Assembly (NCBI RefSeq): GCF_007992715.1
Contig: NZ_BKAU01000004.1
Span: forward strand, 62,001 to 126,000
Direction of reading: 5' to 3'
Source of the DNA: Chitinophaga cymbidii
GTDB lineage: Bacteria > Bacteroidota > Bacteroidia > Chitinophagales > Chitinophagaceae
DNA: 64,000 bases
Within the stretch, counting starts at the first letter, position 1. Every line of letters begins with the position of its first letter. The notes beneath the pieces are model-generated. The model did no database searches and was not told the DNA's origin. It worked only from the letters and a program-made list of their open reading frames with translations. The position numbers and the translations under genes are program-made. Shown in pieces: positions 24,778-33,713 of the stretch.

Positions 24778-26927
24778 TAAAAAAAGCCATCACCATTGCC
24801 TGTTACCTCTGCTTTCCCGCGATCGCATCCGCGCAGCAAAAAACAGCATTCCAGACCAGTAGTCCCTGGATACCGGAAATAGATGTCCGGGCCGATATTG
24901 CTATCGTCTACGGCGCGAACGACCGCCGCGGAATGACGTTTGAGCAGCGCGTGCGGTCGTGGCGGGAACGCGGGTACCAGACGCATTTTATGACCGGCAT
25001 CGCCTGGGGGCAGTACGCGGATTTCTTTACCGGCAAATGGGACGGCAAGAACCATTTCGGCATCGGACAGGTGGAGCGGGACGGTGATACGATCTGGCAT
25101 GGCCGGAATGTGCCGTATGTGGTGCCGGACAGCAGCTTCATTGCCTACATGAAAGAAGCGGTCGTTAAAAAGGTGATCGACGCGGGCATCAGCCATATTC
25201 ACCTGGAAGAGCCGGAATTCTGGGCGCGGGCGGGGTACAGCGGGGCGTTCAAAAAAGAATGGCAGCGTTATTACGGCGCGCCCTGGCAGCCGCAGCATAC
25301 GTCGCCGGAAAACACCTATCTGTCCAGCAAGTTGAAATATCATCTCTATTTCAACGCTATTAAAGAAGTATCCACCTACGCGAAGGCATATGGTAAACAA
25401 AAGGGGATGGACGTAAAGGTGTATATCCCCACGCATTCACTGGTGAACTATTCCTCCTGGCGGATCGTGAGCCCGGAAGCAAGCCTGGCATCGCTTCCCA
25501 GCATTGACGGATATATTGCGCAGGTCTGGACCGGCACCTCCCGCGAACCCACCTTTTATAACGCGGTACGCAAAGAGCGGGTGTTTGAAAATGCATTTCT
25601 GGAATACGGATCGATGATCTCAATGACGGCGCCAACGGGTCGCAAAATATTCCTGCTGACCGATCCGATCGAAGACTGGCCGCGGGACTGGGGCGATTAC
25701 AAACGCAACTACGAAGCTACTTTCACCGCCAAGCTGCTGTACCCGATGGTGGCCAACTATGAAGTGATGCCCTGGCCGGAACGCATCTACACGCGCCCGT
25801 ACAAGCTGCCGGACAGCGATTCCAGCATCCTCATCCCGAAATACTATTCCACCCAGATGCAGGTGATGATCAACGCGCTGAACAGCATGCCGGTATCAGA
25901 GAGCCGCGTGTCCGGCGTAAACGGCATCGGGGTGCTGATGGGCAATTCCATGATGTTCCAGCGGTTCCCCACCCACCAGGGTTACGAAGATCCGCAGTTC
26001 TCTAACTTCTACGGCCAAACGCTGCCGCTGCTGAAGCTGGGCATTCCCGTGCAAACCGTGCATATGGAAAACCTGTCCTTTGCCCCCACGCTGAAAGACA
26101 TCAAAGTGCTGGTGATGAGCTATTCCAACATGAAACCGATGAGCCCCGACGTGCACCGGCACCTTTCAGACTGGGTGAAAAAAGGGGGCGTGCTGATCTA
26201 TTGCGGCCGCGATGATGATCCTTACCAGTCCGTGCAGGAATGGTGGAACACCAAAGGCAATACCTTCAAAGCGCCGTCTGAGCACCTGTTCCGCCAGCTG
26301 GGCATTAAAGGGGAAAGCAGTCTCTCCCGCGTAGGAAAGGGAAAAGTGTATATCATCCGCCGCGATCCGAAGACGTTCGTGATGGAAGCGGGCGGCGCCG
26401 CGGATTATGTGGAGGTGGTGAAAAAAGCCTACGAGGGAAACGCCGGAACACTGACGATGAAAAACAGCCTCTACGTGGCGAGAGGGCCTTATGACATTGT
26501 AGCCGTAATGGATGAAAGCACAGACCAGGCGCCGTACGTGGTCAAAGGCCCCGTGATCGACCTGTTCGATCCGGCATTGCCGGTGCTGGACAGCAAGTCC
26601 GTAGCCCCCGGAGCGCAGGCCCTGCTGCTGAACATCCCGAGAGTGCCGGAGCCGGGCACGCCTAAAGTACTGGCCGCCGCCGCGCGGGTGTACCAGGAGG
26701 AAAGAAGCGCGGGGCACTACCGCTTCGTTGTCAAAAGTCCCGCCCGCACCATCAACGCCATGCGCATCCAGCTGCCGGCGGAACCGGAAGAAACGGTGCT
26801 CACGGGGCATGACGGCCAGCGGATAACGCCCGCCGCATCCACCTGGGACGCGAAGTCCCGCACCTGTTTTTTGCAGTTCGATAACAGCCCGGAAGGAGTA
26901 ACGGTAGATATCCGGTGGAGAAAATAA
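24774..26927 (+). CDS. Large secreted putative hydrolase of unrecognised family
   Basis: The protein has 717 residues with a signal peptide (IASAQQ). The first 380 residues look like a TIM barrel: DIAIVYGANDRRG, a strand ending HIHLEEPEFW with acidic residues at about 145, 146 and 148, VKVYIPTHS, GYIAQVWTGTSREP and GRKIFLLTDPIEDWP. A Rossmann-like part follows (IKVLVMSYSNMKPMS, GGVLIYCGRD), like the amidotransferase-type domain of GH42 enzymes, and then a C-terminal beta region. It thus resembles glycoside hydrolases of clan GH-A but I cannot name a family. It belongs to PUL1 by overlap with the DUF3823 gene, and is its only candidate glycan-degrading enzyme. Confidence 0.8.
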   Translation: MIKKAITIACYLCFPAIASAQQKTAFQTSSPWIPEIDVRADIAIVYGANDRRGMTFEQRVRSWRERGYQTHFMTGIAWGQYADFFTGKWDGKNHFGIGQVERDGDTIWHGRNVPYVVPDSSFIAYMKEAVVKKVIDAGISHIHLEEPEFWARAGYSGAFKKEWQRYYGAPWQPQHTSPENTYLSSKLKYHLYFNAIKEVSTYAKAYGKQKGMDVKVYIPTHSLVNYSSWRIVSPEASLASLPSIDGYIAQVWTGTSREPTFYNAVRKERVFENAFLEYGSMISMTAPTGRKIFLLTDPIEDWPRDWGDYKRNYEATFTAKLLYPMVANYEVMPWPERIYTRPYKLPDSDSSILIPKYYSTQMQVMINALNSMPVSESRVSGVNGIGVLMGNSMMFQRFPTHQGYEDPQFSNFYGQTLPLLKLGIPVQTVHMENLSFAPTLKDIKVLVMSYSNMKPMSPDVHRHLSDWVKKGGVLIYCGRDDDPYQSVQEWWNTKGNTFKAPSEHLFRQLGIKGESSLSRVGKGKVYIIRRDPKTFVMEAGGAADYVEVVKKAYEGNAGTLTMKNSLYVARGPYDIVAVMDESTDQAPYVVKGPVIDLFDPALPVLDSKSVAPGAQALLLNIPRVPEPGTPKVLAAAARVYQEERSAGHYRFVVKSPARTINAMRIQLPAEPEETVLTGHDGQRITPAASTWDAKSRTCFLQFDNSPEGVTVDIRWRK

Positions 26928-26997
26928 CCGGCAGCGTTGTCAAAATCGGCCCCGGAAATTGTCCCAATTGCACGCTGTAATATTGAAGTTTCCAGCG

Positions 26998-27005
26998 TAA
27001 GTTTG
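26998..27005 (+). promoter_or_regulatory. Candidate -7 box for the MFS gene
   Basis: TAAGTTTG fits TAnnTTTG; transcription would start about 23 nt upstream of the ATG at 27032. This suggests that the transporter has its own promoter inside PUL1. Confidence 0.4.
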
Positions 27006-27031
27006 CCTTCCCAAAATTGAAGGGAAACCAT

Positions 27032-28315
27032 ATGCAGACTTCCAAAAAAGCAGCCTTAGGCTTTATTTTCGTAACATTATTGATCGACGTGATGGGGTGG
27101 GGGCTGATCATCCCCGTGATGGCGGACCTCATTGCGGAGCTGAAAGGCATCCCGGTGAATGAGGCCAGCACGTACGGCGCGTATCTGCTGTCCACATTCG
27201 CCATCATGCAGTTCGTGTGCGCCCCGGTGATCGGCAACCTCAGCGACCGGTTTGGCCGCCGCCCGGTGCTTTTACTTTCGTTGCTGGGTTTCGGGATCGA
27301 TTATATCATCCTGGCGCTGGCCCCGACTTACGGCTGGCTGTTTCTCGGCAGGATCATCGCCGGCATTACGGGCGCGAGCTTTACCACCGCCACCGCTTAC
27401 ATTGCTGATGTAAGTACGGACGAAACTACCCGCGCGAAGAACTTCGGGATGATCGGCGCCGCTTTCGGGCTTGGCTTTGTGCTCGGTCCCGCCCTCGGCG
27501 GACTGCTCGCGAAGTTCGGCATCCGCGCGCCATTCTACGCCGCGGCCGGGCTGTGCCTGCTGAACTGCCTCTACGGCTATTTCATCTTGCCGGAATCATT
27601 GGGCAAGGAGAACCGCCGGTCTTTTGAATGGCGCCGCGCCAATCCTATAGGCTCCCTGTTGTTCCTGAAAAAGCATCCCGAGATAGGCGGGCTGGCTTTC
27701 AGCTTCTTCCTGATATACCTCGGCGCACAGGCCGTGCAGGGCAACTGGAACTTCTTTACCATCTACCGGTTCAACTGGAGCGAGGAAATGGTCGGTTATT
27801 CGCTGGCCGTGGTAGGTGTGCTGGTAGGCGGGGTGCAGGCAGGGCTTACCCGCGTGGTGAATCCCCGCATCGGTAACGAGAAAAGCATTTACCTCGGGCT
27901 TGGACTATATGTAGTGGCGATGGTGCTCTTCGCCTTCGCCACAAAAAGCTGGATGATGTTCGCTTTCCTGATTCCGTATTGCCTGGGCGGGATATCCGGT
28001 CCCTCTTTGCAATCTGTTATATCCGGACATGTATTGCCTAACCAGCAGGGCGAGCTGCAAGGTTCGCTGACCAGCCTCATGAGCCTGACAACCATTTTCG
28101 GGCCGCTGCTCATGAACGGCTCCTTCGCCTATTTCACCTCGCCATCCGCTCCATTCCATTTCCCCGGCATACACTTCCTGTTAGGCGCGGTCTGCATGCT
28201 GCTGGGCCTCCTGATCGTCAACAGGGTGTTCAACCGCGAGAAGCGGGAAAAACCGGAACTGATCGAAGTGATACAGGGCACGGGGCCGGTGAGTGATGTG
28301 CTGCAAAACCCCTAA
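27032..28315 (+). CDS. MFS transporter, TetA/DHA1-like
   Basis: The protein has 427 residues and twelve hydrophobic segments. The MFS loop motif GNLSDRFGRRPVLL lies between helices 2 and 3, and GFVLGPALGGLLAKFG in helix 5 is the motif of drug:proton antiporters. The N terminus LGFIFVTLLIDVMGWGLIIPVM is typical of the tetracycline-resistance branch, which also contains many sugar or metabolite exporters. Given its position in PUL1, transport of a breakdown product is as likely as drug efflux. The ATG at 27032 is preferred over 27017. Its end overlaps the upstream part of the next open frame, 20 bp before that gene starts. Confidence 0.88.
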   Translation: MQTSKKAALGFIFVTLLIDVMGWGLIIPVMADLIAELKGIPVNEASTYGAYLLSTFAIMQFVCAPVIGNLSDRFGRRPVLLLSLLGFGIDYIILALAPTYGWLFLGRIIAGITGASFTTATAYIADVSTDETTRAKNFGMIGAAFGLGFVLGPALGGLLAKFGIRAPFYAAAGLCLLNCLYGYFILPESLGKENRRSFEWRRANPIGSLLFLKKHPEIGGLAFSFFLIYLGAQAVQGNWNFFTIYRFNWSEEMVGYSLAVVGVLVGGVQAGLTRVVNPRIGNEKSIYLGLGLYVVAMVLFAFATKSWMMFAFLIPYCLGGISGPSLQSVISGHVLPNQQGELQGSLTSLMSLTTIFGPLLMNGSFAYFTSPSAPFHFPGIHFLLGAVCMLLGLLIVNRVFNREKREKPELIEVIQGTGPVSDVLQNP

Positions 28316-28334
28316 CTTTATTCAAATGGTGACT

Positions 28335-29357
28335 ATGAAAACACCCGTCCTTGCCATACTGGCGCTATTATCATCCGTGACCATGCATGCCCAGCAACAT
28401 AGCAACCATCTCATTCCGGTAGCAGAATTCGGCAGCTCCCGCGCCATCGGCGTAGGTGTTTCTTCCGGTAACCGCGTGTTCGTGTCTTTCCCGGCTCCCG
28501 GCAAGGATAATCAATACGGCCTGACGGAGATCATCAAGGGCAAGGCAGTTCCCTTCCCGGACGAAGCCATCAGCAAACAATTTGTAAGCGTGCAGGACCT
28601 GTTTGTGGATGCGGCGGATAACCTGTGGGTACTGGACCCGCGGCCATTCAAGCTGTACAAAATAAATCTCGCGGGCAACAAGGTGGAAAAGATCTACACC
28701 TTTGATGATCTGGATAAAACACATTCCGGCCTCAACGATGTGCGCGTGGATACCGAAAAACAACTCGCCTATCTGTCCGATCCGGGAGCGGCCGCCATCG
28801 TGGTGCTGAATTTGCAAACCGGCAAAACACGCACCGTACTGCGTCATCATTCATCAACACAGGCCGATACCAGCGTCATTCTCACTTATGATGGCAAACA
28901 GATGCGCAACGCCGCCGGAAAGCCTTTCGTTTCCAACGTGAATGGTATCGCGCTCACGAAAGACAACCGCTATTTCTATTATAAGCCCATCAACAAACGT
29001 AACATCTACCGCATCGCTACAAAATACCTGGCCGATGCATCCATCAGTGAACAGGAGCTGGCCGCTAAAGTGGAAGAGATGAGCGAAGTAGGCGTTACGC
29101 ATGGGCTGGAAGCGGATCGGAAAGGAAATATCCTGCTGAGCACATCCACTGACTACAGCATTAAATATTTAAGTCCTGACGGAAAGGTACACACCCTCGT
29201 GCAGGACGCCCGCCTGCTCTGGCCGGATTCCTTCGGCATCGGGGCTGACGGTTATCTCTATCTTTCCTGTGCGCAATTGCAGCGTGATCCGCAGTGGAAC
29301 AATGGTGTGGACAAAACCGAACTGCCCTATACCTTGTTCAAAGTGAAACTCCCCTGA
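28335..29357 (+). CDS. Secreted major royal jelly/yellow-type beta-propeller
   Basis: The protein has 340 residues with a signal peptide (SSVTMHAQ). The sequence RVFVSFPAPGKDN, DNLWVLDPRPFKLYKINLAGNKV, LSDPGAAAIVVLNLQTGKTR and ATKYLADASISEQELAAKV follow the layout of major royal jelly proteins and bacterial relatives annotated as dopachrome-tautomerase-related. The bacterial function is not established. The start at 28335 is chosen; M at 28326 would be only three residues longer. It probably forms the end of PUL1, in an operon with the transporter. Confidence 0.84.
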   Translation: MKTPVLAILALLSSVTMHAQQHSNHLIPVAEFGSSRAIGVGVSSGNRVFVSFPAPGKDNQYGLTEIIKGKAVPFPDEAISKQFVSVQDLFVDAADNLWVLDPRPFKLYKINLAGNKVEKIYTFDDLDKTHSGLNDVRVDTEKQLAYLSDPGAAAIVVLNLQTGKTRTVLRHHSSTQADTSVILTYDGKQMRNAAGKPFVSNVNGIALTKDNRYFYYKPINKRNIYRIATKYLADASISEQELAAKVEEMSEVGVTHGLEADRKGNILLSTSTDYSIKYLSPDGKVHTLVQDARLLWPDSFGIGADGYLYLSCAQLQRDPQWNNGVDKTELPYTLFKVKLP

Positions 29358-29472
29358 GAAAAATATCGAACTATTAACTCAACCGGCGCATTCGTTAATC
29401 CGCCCCACTTTCTGCGCGCTGCATTTCGATATTTGTGCTGTAATCAAATTCATTCATTTCAAAACAAACCTC

Positions 29473-29871
29473 ATGAAAAAAGTAATCTTCTCTTTTGCAT
29501 TGTTGCTGACAAGTGTAAGCCTGTTCGCGCAAAGAGAAACGCCGGCGGTGATAGAAGTTACCGCGGAAGTGACCGATGGTCAGAATACGATCAGGATTCC
29601 GGAAGAAAGGGCTCGCATCCAGTTTACCAAACGCGGTGACCGGATCTTCAATGTTGTATTATCCACCGATGATGGCGGAGTGCTTCGCCTCGAACAAAGT
29701 GAGGATGAGGGCGGCATTTGTTTCAGCAATCCCGAGAACCAGGAATCAGCGGTATGTTTTTGTGAAATAACAAACATACCGGGAGATAGCAGCACTTTAA
29801 TCAAAGGAAAAGTGATAAAAAGAGCGATCCTGACCTGCCGGAAAGCAGGAGGAACGCAGCAGGAGTACTAG
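29473..29871 (+). CDS. Small secreted hypothetical protein
   Basis: The protein has 132 residues with a clear signal peptide (ALLLTSVSLFAQ). The mature part is acidic, probably a small beta-sandwich, and contains three or four cysteines (ICFSNPEN, VCFCEITN, LTCRKAGG) that could form disulfides. I recognise no family. It is monocistronic, 116 bp after the propeller gene, and ends in a strong two-way terminator. Nothing ties it to PUL1 or PUL2 beyond position. Confidence 0.7.
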   Translation: MKKVIFSFALLLTSVSLFAQRETPAVIEVTAEVTDGQNTIRIPEERARIQFTKRGDRIFNVVLSTDDGGVLRLEQSEDEGGICFSNPENQESAVCFCEITNIPGDSSTLIKGKVIKRAILTCRKAGGTQQEY

Positions 29872-29875
29872 ATGC

Positions 29876-29907
29876 TATAAAAGCCGGGCAAGCGCCCGGC
29901 TTTTATA
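29876..29907. terminator. Strong bidirectional terminator
   Basis: TATAAAAGCCGGGC and GCCCGGCTTTTATA pair perfectly over 14 bp with a 4-nt loop. A- and T-runs flank the GC stem, so it works in both directions, serving the secreted protein gene and the GH172 gene. Confidence 0.85.
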
Positions 29908-29960
29908 TACTTTACAGCAAAACGAAGCCCGCCAGCCGGCAGGCTCCGTTGCTGCGGGGT

Positions 29961-31208
29961 CTATCCTTCTGATTTACTTCTTAATTGCGTCGTACGAATG
30001 GCGGATGACTGCAATGCCGGAAGGTTGCTCGAAGGAGTGGCAAGATAAAAGTATGCGGTGGCGGACACATCGTCGGAACGATAGAAGTTCGTCCAGCCTT
30101 CGGGTAAAGACGGATCATCCAGCGATACCACGCTGTCTTTGCTGAACAAAAGATTCGATTTCGCGTAATCACCGCCGATGGTTACTGGTATCAGCTTCGC
30201 TTTCCCGGCCTGTTGTATCGGCAGCACGTTCTTTTTAAAATCACCCCCGATCTGCTGGATGGTCACCCGGCAATCCTGCGCAAAAAATACGGGGTCGGGT
30301 ATATGAAAACGGTAGAACGCCCATTGTTTGTTCGGCCAGTCGTCAACAAGACAACCGGAATACCGGTTGCAGAACCAGCCCTGTGACCAGGCGGTGCCGA
30401 TATAGTCTTCCGTACCCGTTCCCGCCAGTGTAGGCAGATCCTTATCGCCATCGAGGAACATTTTCACTTCTCCTTCGCCCCACCAGGTCATGTTATAGGC
30501 AGGGTTCGCATTCACGCCAATGCTCACGCCAAGGAAACGGCCTTTCCCTTTCACCGCTGGTAACAGTTCAAAATCTTTCCCTACGGTAGTGGCCGTATCG
30601 CGGTGCCAGTACGCATGGAAATACATGAACCGCTCGTCCCAGTGTTCCAGGAGCTGAAAGTTCACATCGAAAAAAATGTGGCTGAGCTTTTTACCGGATT
30701 CGTTCGTTACCACGATCTTCGCCGCTTTGCGGAAGGGCATGGGAATGTAGCAGAGAAAAGAACGGCCTTCCGGACTGGCGAACAGCGCATTTTCAAACGT
30801 AGCCATCCGTCCGAGGCCCACGCCGAAGAAATCTCCCAGCGGGGCGGTGACAGCGGGTTTGGTTTCATTGTCCCAGTACATTTCTAGCTTCAGCGAGCGC
30901 AGCATTTCCGGGGAGCGGTCGTTGATCGTGATCCAGATGCGGTTGATGATCCCCTGGCCCTGCACGTCCAGCAGCACTTTAGACGCCCCGCTGTTGATGC
31001 TGTCGTACGGATGGCCTTTTGCGCCGTGGTTGGCGGTAGCGCCTTTCCCTTTTTCGGCGTTGATGTTTTCCGGGCTGCTCCAGCGGGTCTGTGCGCCTTC
31101 CATATACGTGAAGATGTTATCCGGGTAGGCGTTGTGCTGCCGCGCCGGCTGCTGGTTGCAGGCCAGCATGCCGAGCGACAGCGTGCATAAAACAGTGACT
31201 ACTCTCAT
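29961..31208 (-). CDS. GH172 (DUF2961) glycoside hydrolase
   Basis: The lipoprotein has 415 residues (signal ending MLAC). The sequence HGAKGHPYDSINSGASKVLLD, GIINRIWITINDRSP, PLGDFFGVGLGR, WWGEGEVKMFLDGDKDLPTLAGTGTEDYIG and GTAWSQGWFCN is the DUF2961 fold, a jelly-roll trimer. GH172 members act on alpha-linked D-fructofuranose or D-arabinofuranose residues. It is the last gene of PUL2, and its start overlaps the stop of the PKD lipoprotein gene (ATGA at 31208-31205). If the family rule holds, the glycan of PUL2 carries D-arabinofuranose or fructofuranose. Confidence 0.9.
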   Translation of the reverse strand: MRVVTVLCTLSLGMLACNQQPARQHNAYPDNIFTYMEGAQTRWSSPENINAEKGKGATANHGAKGHPYDSINSGASKVLLDVQGQGIINRIWITINDRSPEMLRSLKLEMYWDNETKPAVTAPLGDFFGVGLGRMATFENALFASPEGRSFLCYIPMPFRKAAKIVVTNESGKKLSHIFFDVNFQLLEHWDERFMYFHAYWHRDTATTVGKDFELLPAVKGKGRFLGVSIGVNANPAYNMTWWGEGEVKMFLDGDKDLPTLAGTGTEDYIGTAWSQGWFCNRYSGCLVDDWPNKQWAFYRFHIPDPVFFAQDCRVTIQQIGGDFKKNVLPIQQAGKAKLIPVTIGGDYAKSNLLFSKDSVVSLDDPSLPEGWTNFYRSDDVSATAYFYLATPSSNLPALQSSAIRTTQLRSKSEG

Positions 31209-31993
31209 AATATGGTAATGGTTTGCGTGATGGTGCTCCGTTGCGCTTCGCCGGTGATCCCTTCCACCGTCAGCGTTACGTCGTAATCACCCGCGGCGGT
31301 GTAGGTATGTTCAGGGCTCCGTTCGGTGGAAGTACCGCCGTCCCCGAAATCCCAGCTGTATGTCAGCGCGTGTGTAGCCTGACCGGAAAAGCGAATTTTC
31401 TTCGGATCGCCGTCTACTGCTGTGTGCTGGAAAGCCGCTGTTGGCAATAGTATCGCGGGATCGATAATGAGTATCAGCTTGTCCATTGCCGGGTTAGTGC
31501 TCACGCTGCTGCCGCTGATCCGCAGGCAGAGCGCCTTGGGCTTGCCGGCATTGGCGAGCAGGTAATCGAGATTGATGCTCACGGCGAACGGCGCCAGCTC
31601 CTGGCCGTTGGCGATCTGCAGGAAGTCCGGCATATCATACTGATGTGCGGGCAGCAGCTCCGTGTTCTGCAGCGTGCCGTCGGTGATCAGGCCGTTGATC
31701 GTATCATTATCCACCTGGATGTTCACATCGATGTTGCCTGTATTTCTCACGGCGCCGCGGAAAACGCTGAGCGGAACGTTCAGCCGGCCGCTGCCCGCAA
31801 CATATTCGTAGCGGTACGGCTTGCCGGGTTCGGCAACGCTGTTGATCACGAAGCGGCCTTCTCTTGCCGCGGGGAAGTATACCTTCTGGTCGAGATAGCT
31901 GGCCTCCACGATCTCTTCATATTTGCAGGACGCCGCGCCCGCCAGGAGCCCGCAGAGCAGCGCCAGTTTACAGATATTTCTCATTGCTTGCAT
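31205..31993 (-). CDS. DUF1735/PKD-domain lipoprotein
   Basis: The lipoprotein has 262 residues (start MQAMRNICKLAL; a start at 31984 is also possible), signal ending AASC. The N-terminal part (DQKVYFPAAREGRF, then PLSVFRGAVRNTGNIDVNIQV) resembles DUF1735, and the C-terminal 80 residues are a PKD domain (ITYSWDFGDGG-like LTYSWDFGDGGTSTERSPEHTY). Both are common in surface glycan-binding lipoproteins. Its start overlaps the end of the SusD gene by a few bases. It probably binds the glycan before the SusC/SusD pair takes it. Confidence 0.86.
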   Translation of the reverse strand: MQAMRNICKLALLCGLLAGAASCKYEEIVEASYLDQKVYFPAAREGRFVINSVAEPGKPYRYEYVAGSGRLNVPLSVFRGAVRNTGNIDVNIQVDNDTINGLITDGTLQNTELLPAHQYDMPDFLQIANGQELAPFAVSINLDYLLANAGKPKALCLRISGSSVSTNPAMDKLILIIDPAILLPTAAFQHTAVDGDPKKIRFSGQATHALTYSWDFGDGGTSTERSPEHTYTAAGDYDVTLTVEGITGEAQRSTITQTITIL

Positions 31994-32001
31994 TTTAAAG
32001 T

Positions 32002-33696
32002 TTACCATAACGGGTTCTGCACAAGTTTTGGCGAGATGAACAATTCTCCCTGCGGGATGGGATAGAGGTACATTTTCGGTTCAAACACCCGTTGTTCCAC
32101 GATCACCGGCGCGTATGCAAATGTGCCGTCCGTGTTGCGGGTGATGTTCACGCCGCGCAGCGGCGTACCGAAATATTGCGGTCCCTGCATCCAGCGGCGC
32201 ACGTCCCATGCGCGGTGATCCTCAAACGCAAACTCCACACGCCGCTCATTGCGTATCCGTTCCCGCATCTGGGCCTGCGTAAGGCCGGCAGGCAGGGGCG
32301 GCATGCCGATGGTGGTGCGGCCGCGCACGTAGTTGACGTAGGTGGCAATGTCAGGATTGCCCGGATCGTATTCATTCAGGGCTTCCGCGTAGTTGAGGAA
32401 TATTTCCGCCACGCGGATCAGTATCCAGCTATGCACGCTGGTCCTGTTCTGCAGCAGGTCCGTATTTTCGCCCAGGTATTTTTTCAGGTAGTAACCTGTT
32501 TTGCTGGCCAGCGGAATGCCGTTACCATCGCGGCCGCCCGTCCACAGCTCCACATTGCGGTTATAGAACCAGGTGTTGTTGGTGATGATGCTGAGGCCAA
32601 GGCGCGGATCGCGGTTGGCGTAAGGATCGGCGGCATGCGCGGGATTGTTCCAGTTGAAGGGTGTTCCGTCCGTCATTTCATACGCATCCACCAGGTTCTG
32701 CGAAGGCGTGTTGCCACTTTCTCCCAGGTCGAAGCCGATGGGAAAGTTCGCTTTTTCGAACTCGTTGCTTGGCCCGTTCCTGCGCGTGAGGATGATCTCG
32801 GGAGAGTTGTACGTATTGAAAAGCGGGCGGTATTCCCAGTGTATCCAGTAACCGGCCTCCGCTATTTCCAGTACGGCTTTGGCCGCGTTGGCCGCGGCTT
32901 CCCATTTGTCCCTGCGGTTGCCGGTGACAGATATCAGTTCGGGATTGCCGTATCCGCCGGCCCAGGAAGGATCATTAAAGAGATCGCTGGCGGCATAAAG
33001 CAGCGCGCGGCTTTTCAATGCAAGGGCCGCGCCTTTGGTGGCCCTGCCCAGGTCCGCATCGCCGTATTTGGGCGGCAGCCCCACCGCCGTTTCATCGCAT
33101 TCCTTTACGATAAAATCAATGCACTCCTGCAACGTATTCCGTTCCACGTCCGCAAAATTATCCTGCACGCCAAGCTCGGCTGTGAAGATGGGAACGCCGC
33201 CGTAGCGCTTCACCAGTTCAAAATAAAAGAACGCCCGGAGGAACCTTGCTTCCAGTTTCCAACGCACGATCTCCGCGGAGCGTGTTTGGTAGATCTGCTG
33301 GTCGGACGGGTCATCGCTGAGGCGGTAGGTGTCCAGGTTGATGCTGTCAGACGACACCAGGAACTGGTTCACCTTCCGGATAGCTTTGTAATATTTGCCC
33401 CATGCATTGTCCGGGTTATCGTAGGTATTCCAGGAGCCGTTATTGAATTTCTGCACGGTGCCGTTTTCGCGCGTGTATTCCGCTTCATCGGTGGCGGAAG
33501 CCATCATGGCCCTGTCCACCTGCAAAAAGCCCTCCGGCAGCTCCGTGTAAAGGGCCGCCTGCCTGTAACCGGTATATTGGTAGGATTCCGTCACCTGTTT
33601 TTCCGTGATGTTCGTAAGCACTTCACGGTCCAGCTTCTCACAGCCGCTCAGCAGGAAGAGCGCCGCCACACCGGATAGTAGAATATTGTGTTTCAT
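32002..33696 (-). CDS. SusD-type lipoprotein, second pair of PUL2
   Basis: The lipoprotein has 564 residues, with a signal ending LLSGC. It shows the family helices (FLRAFFYFELVKRYGGVPIFTAE), the C-terminal block RIRNERRVEFAFEDHRAWDVRRW and the ending LFISPKLVQNPLW. It would cover the SusC barrel encoded just upstream (gap 17 bp) and bind glycan at the surface. It shares little obvious sequence with the SusD at 36545 apart from family blocks, so the two pairs probably bind different forms of the glycan. Confidence 0.93.
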   Translation of the reverse strand: MKHNILLSGVAALFLLSGCEKLDREVLTNITEKQVTESYQYTGYRQAALYTELPEGFLQVDRAMMASATDEAEYTRENGTVQKFNNGSWNTYDNPDNAWGKYYKAIRKVNQFLVSSDSINLDTYRLSDDPSDQQIYQTRSAEIVRWKLEARFLRAFFYFELVKRYGGVPIFTAELGVQDNFADVERNTLQECIDFIVKECDETAVGLPPKYGDADLGRATKGAALALKSRALLYAASDLFNDPSWAGGYGNPELISVTGNRRDKWEAAANAAKAVLEIAEAGYWIHWEYRPLFNTYNSPEIILTRRNGPSNEFEKANFPIGFDLGESGNTPSQNLVDAYEMTDGTPFNWNNPAHAADPYANRDPRLGLSIITNNTWFYNRNVELWTGGRDGNGIPLASKTGYYLKKYLGENTDLLQNRTSVHSWILIRVAEIFLNYAEALNEYDPGNPDIATYVNYVRGRTTIGMPPLPAGLTQAQMRERIRNERRVEFAFEDHRAWDVRRWMQGPQYFGTPLRGVNITRNTDGTFAYAPVIVEQRVFEPKMYLYPIPQGELFISPKLVQNPLW

Positions 33697-33713
33697 CCGT
33701 AATGTTTTAAATG

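Noticed and set aside
27032..28315. Tetracycline resistance determinant
   Set aside because: The protein looks like the TetA branch of MFS antiporters, but sequence alone cannot show drug transport and the location in a glycan locus argues for another substrate.
32092..33678. + strand open frame of 528 codons
   Set aside because: Antisense shadow of the second PUL2 SusD gene; the translation shows no signal or domain.
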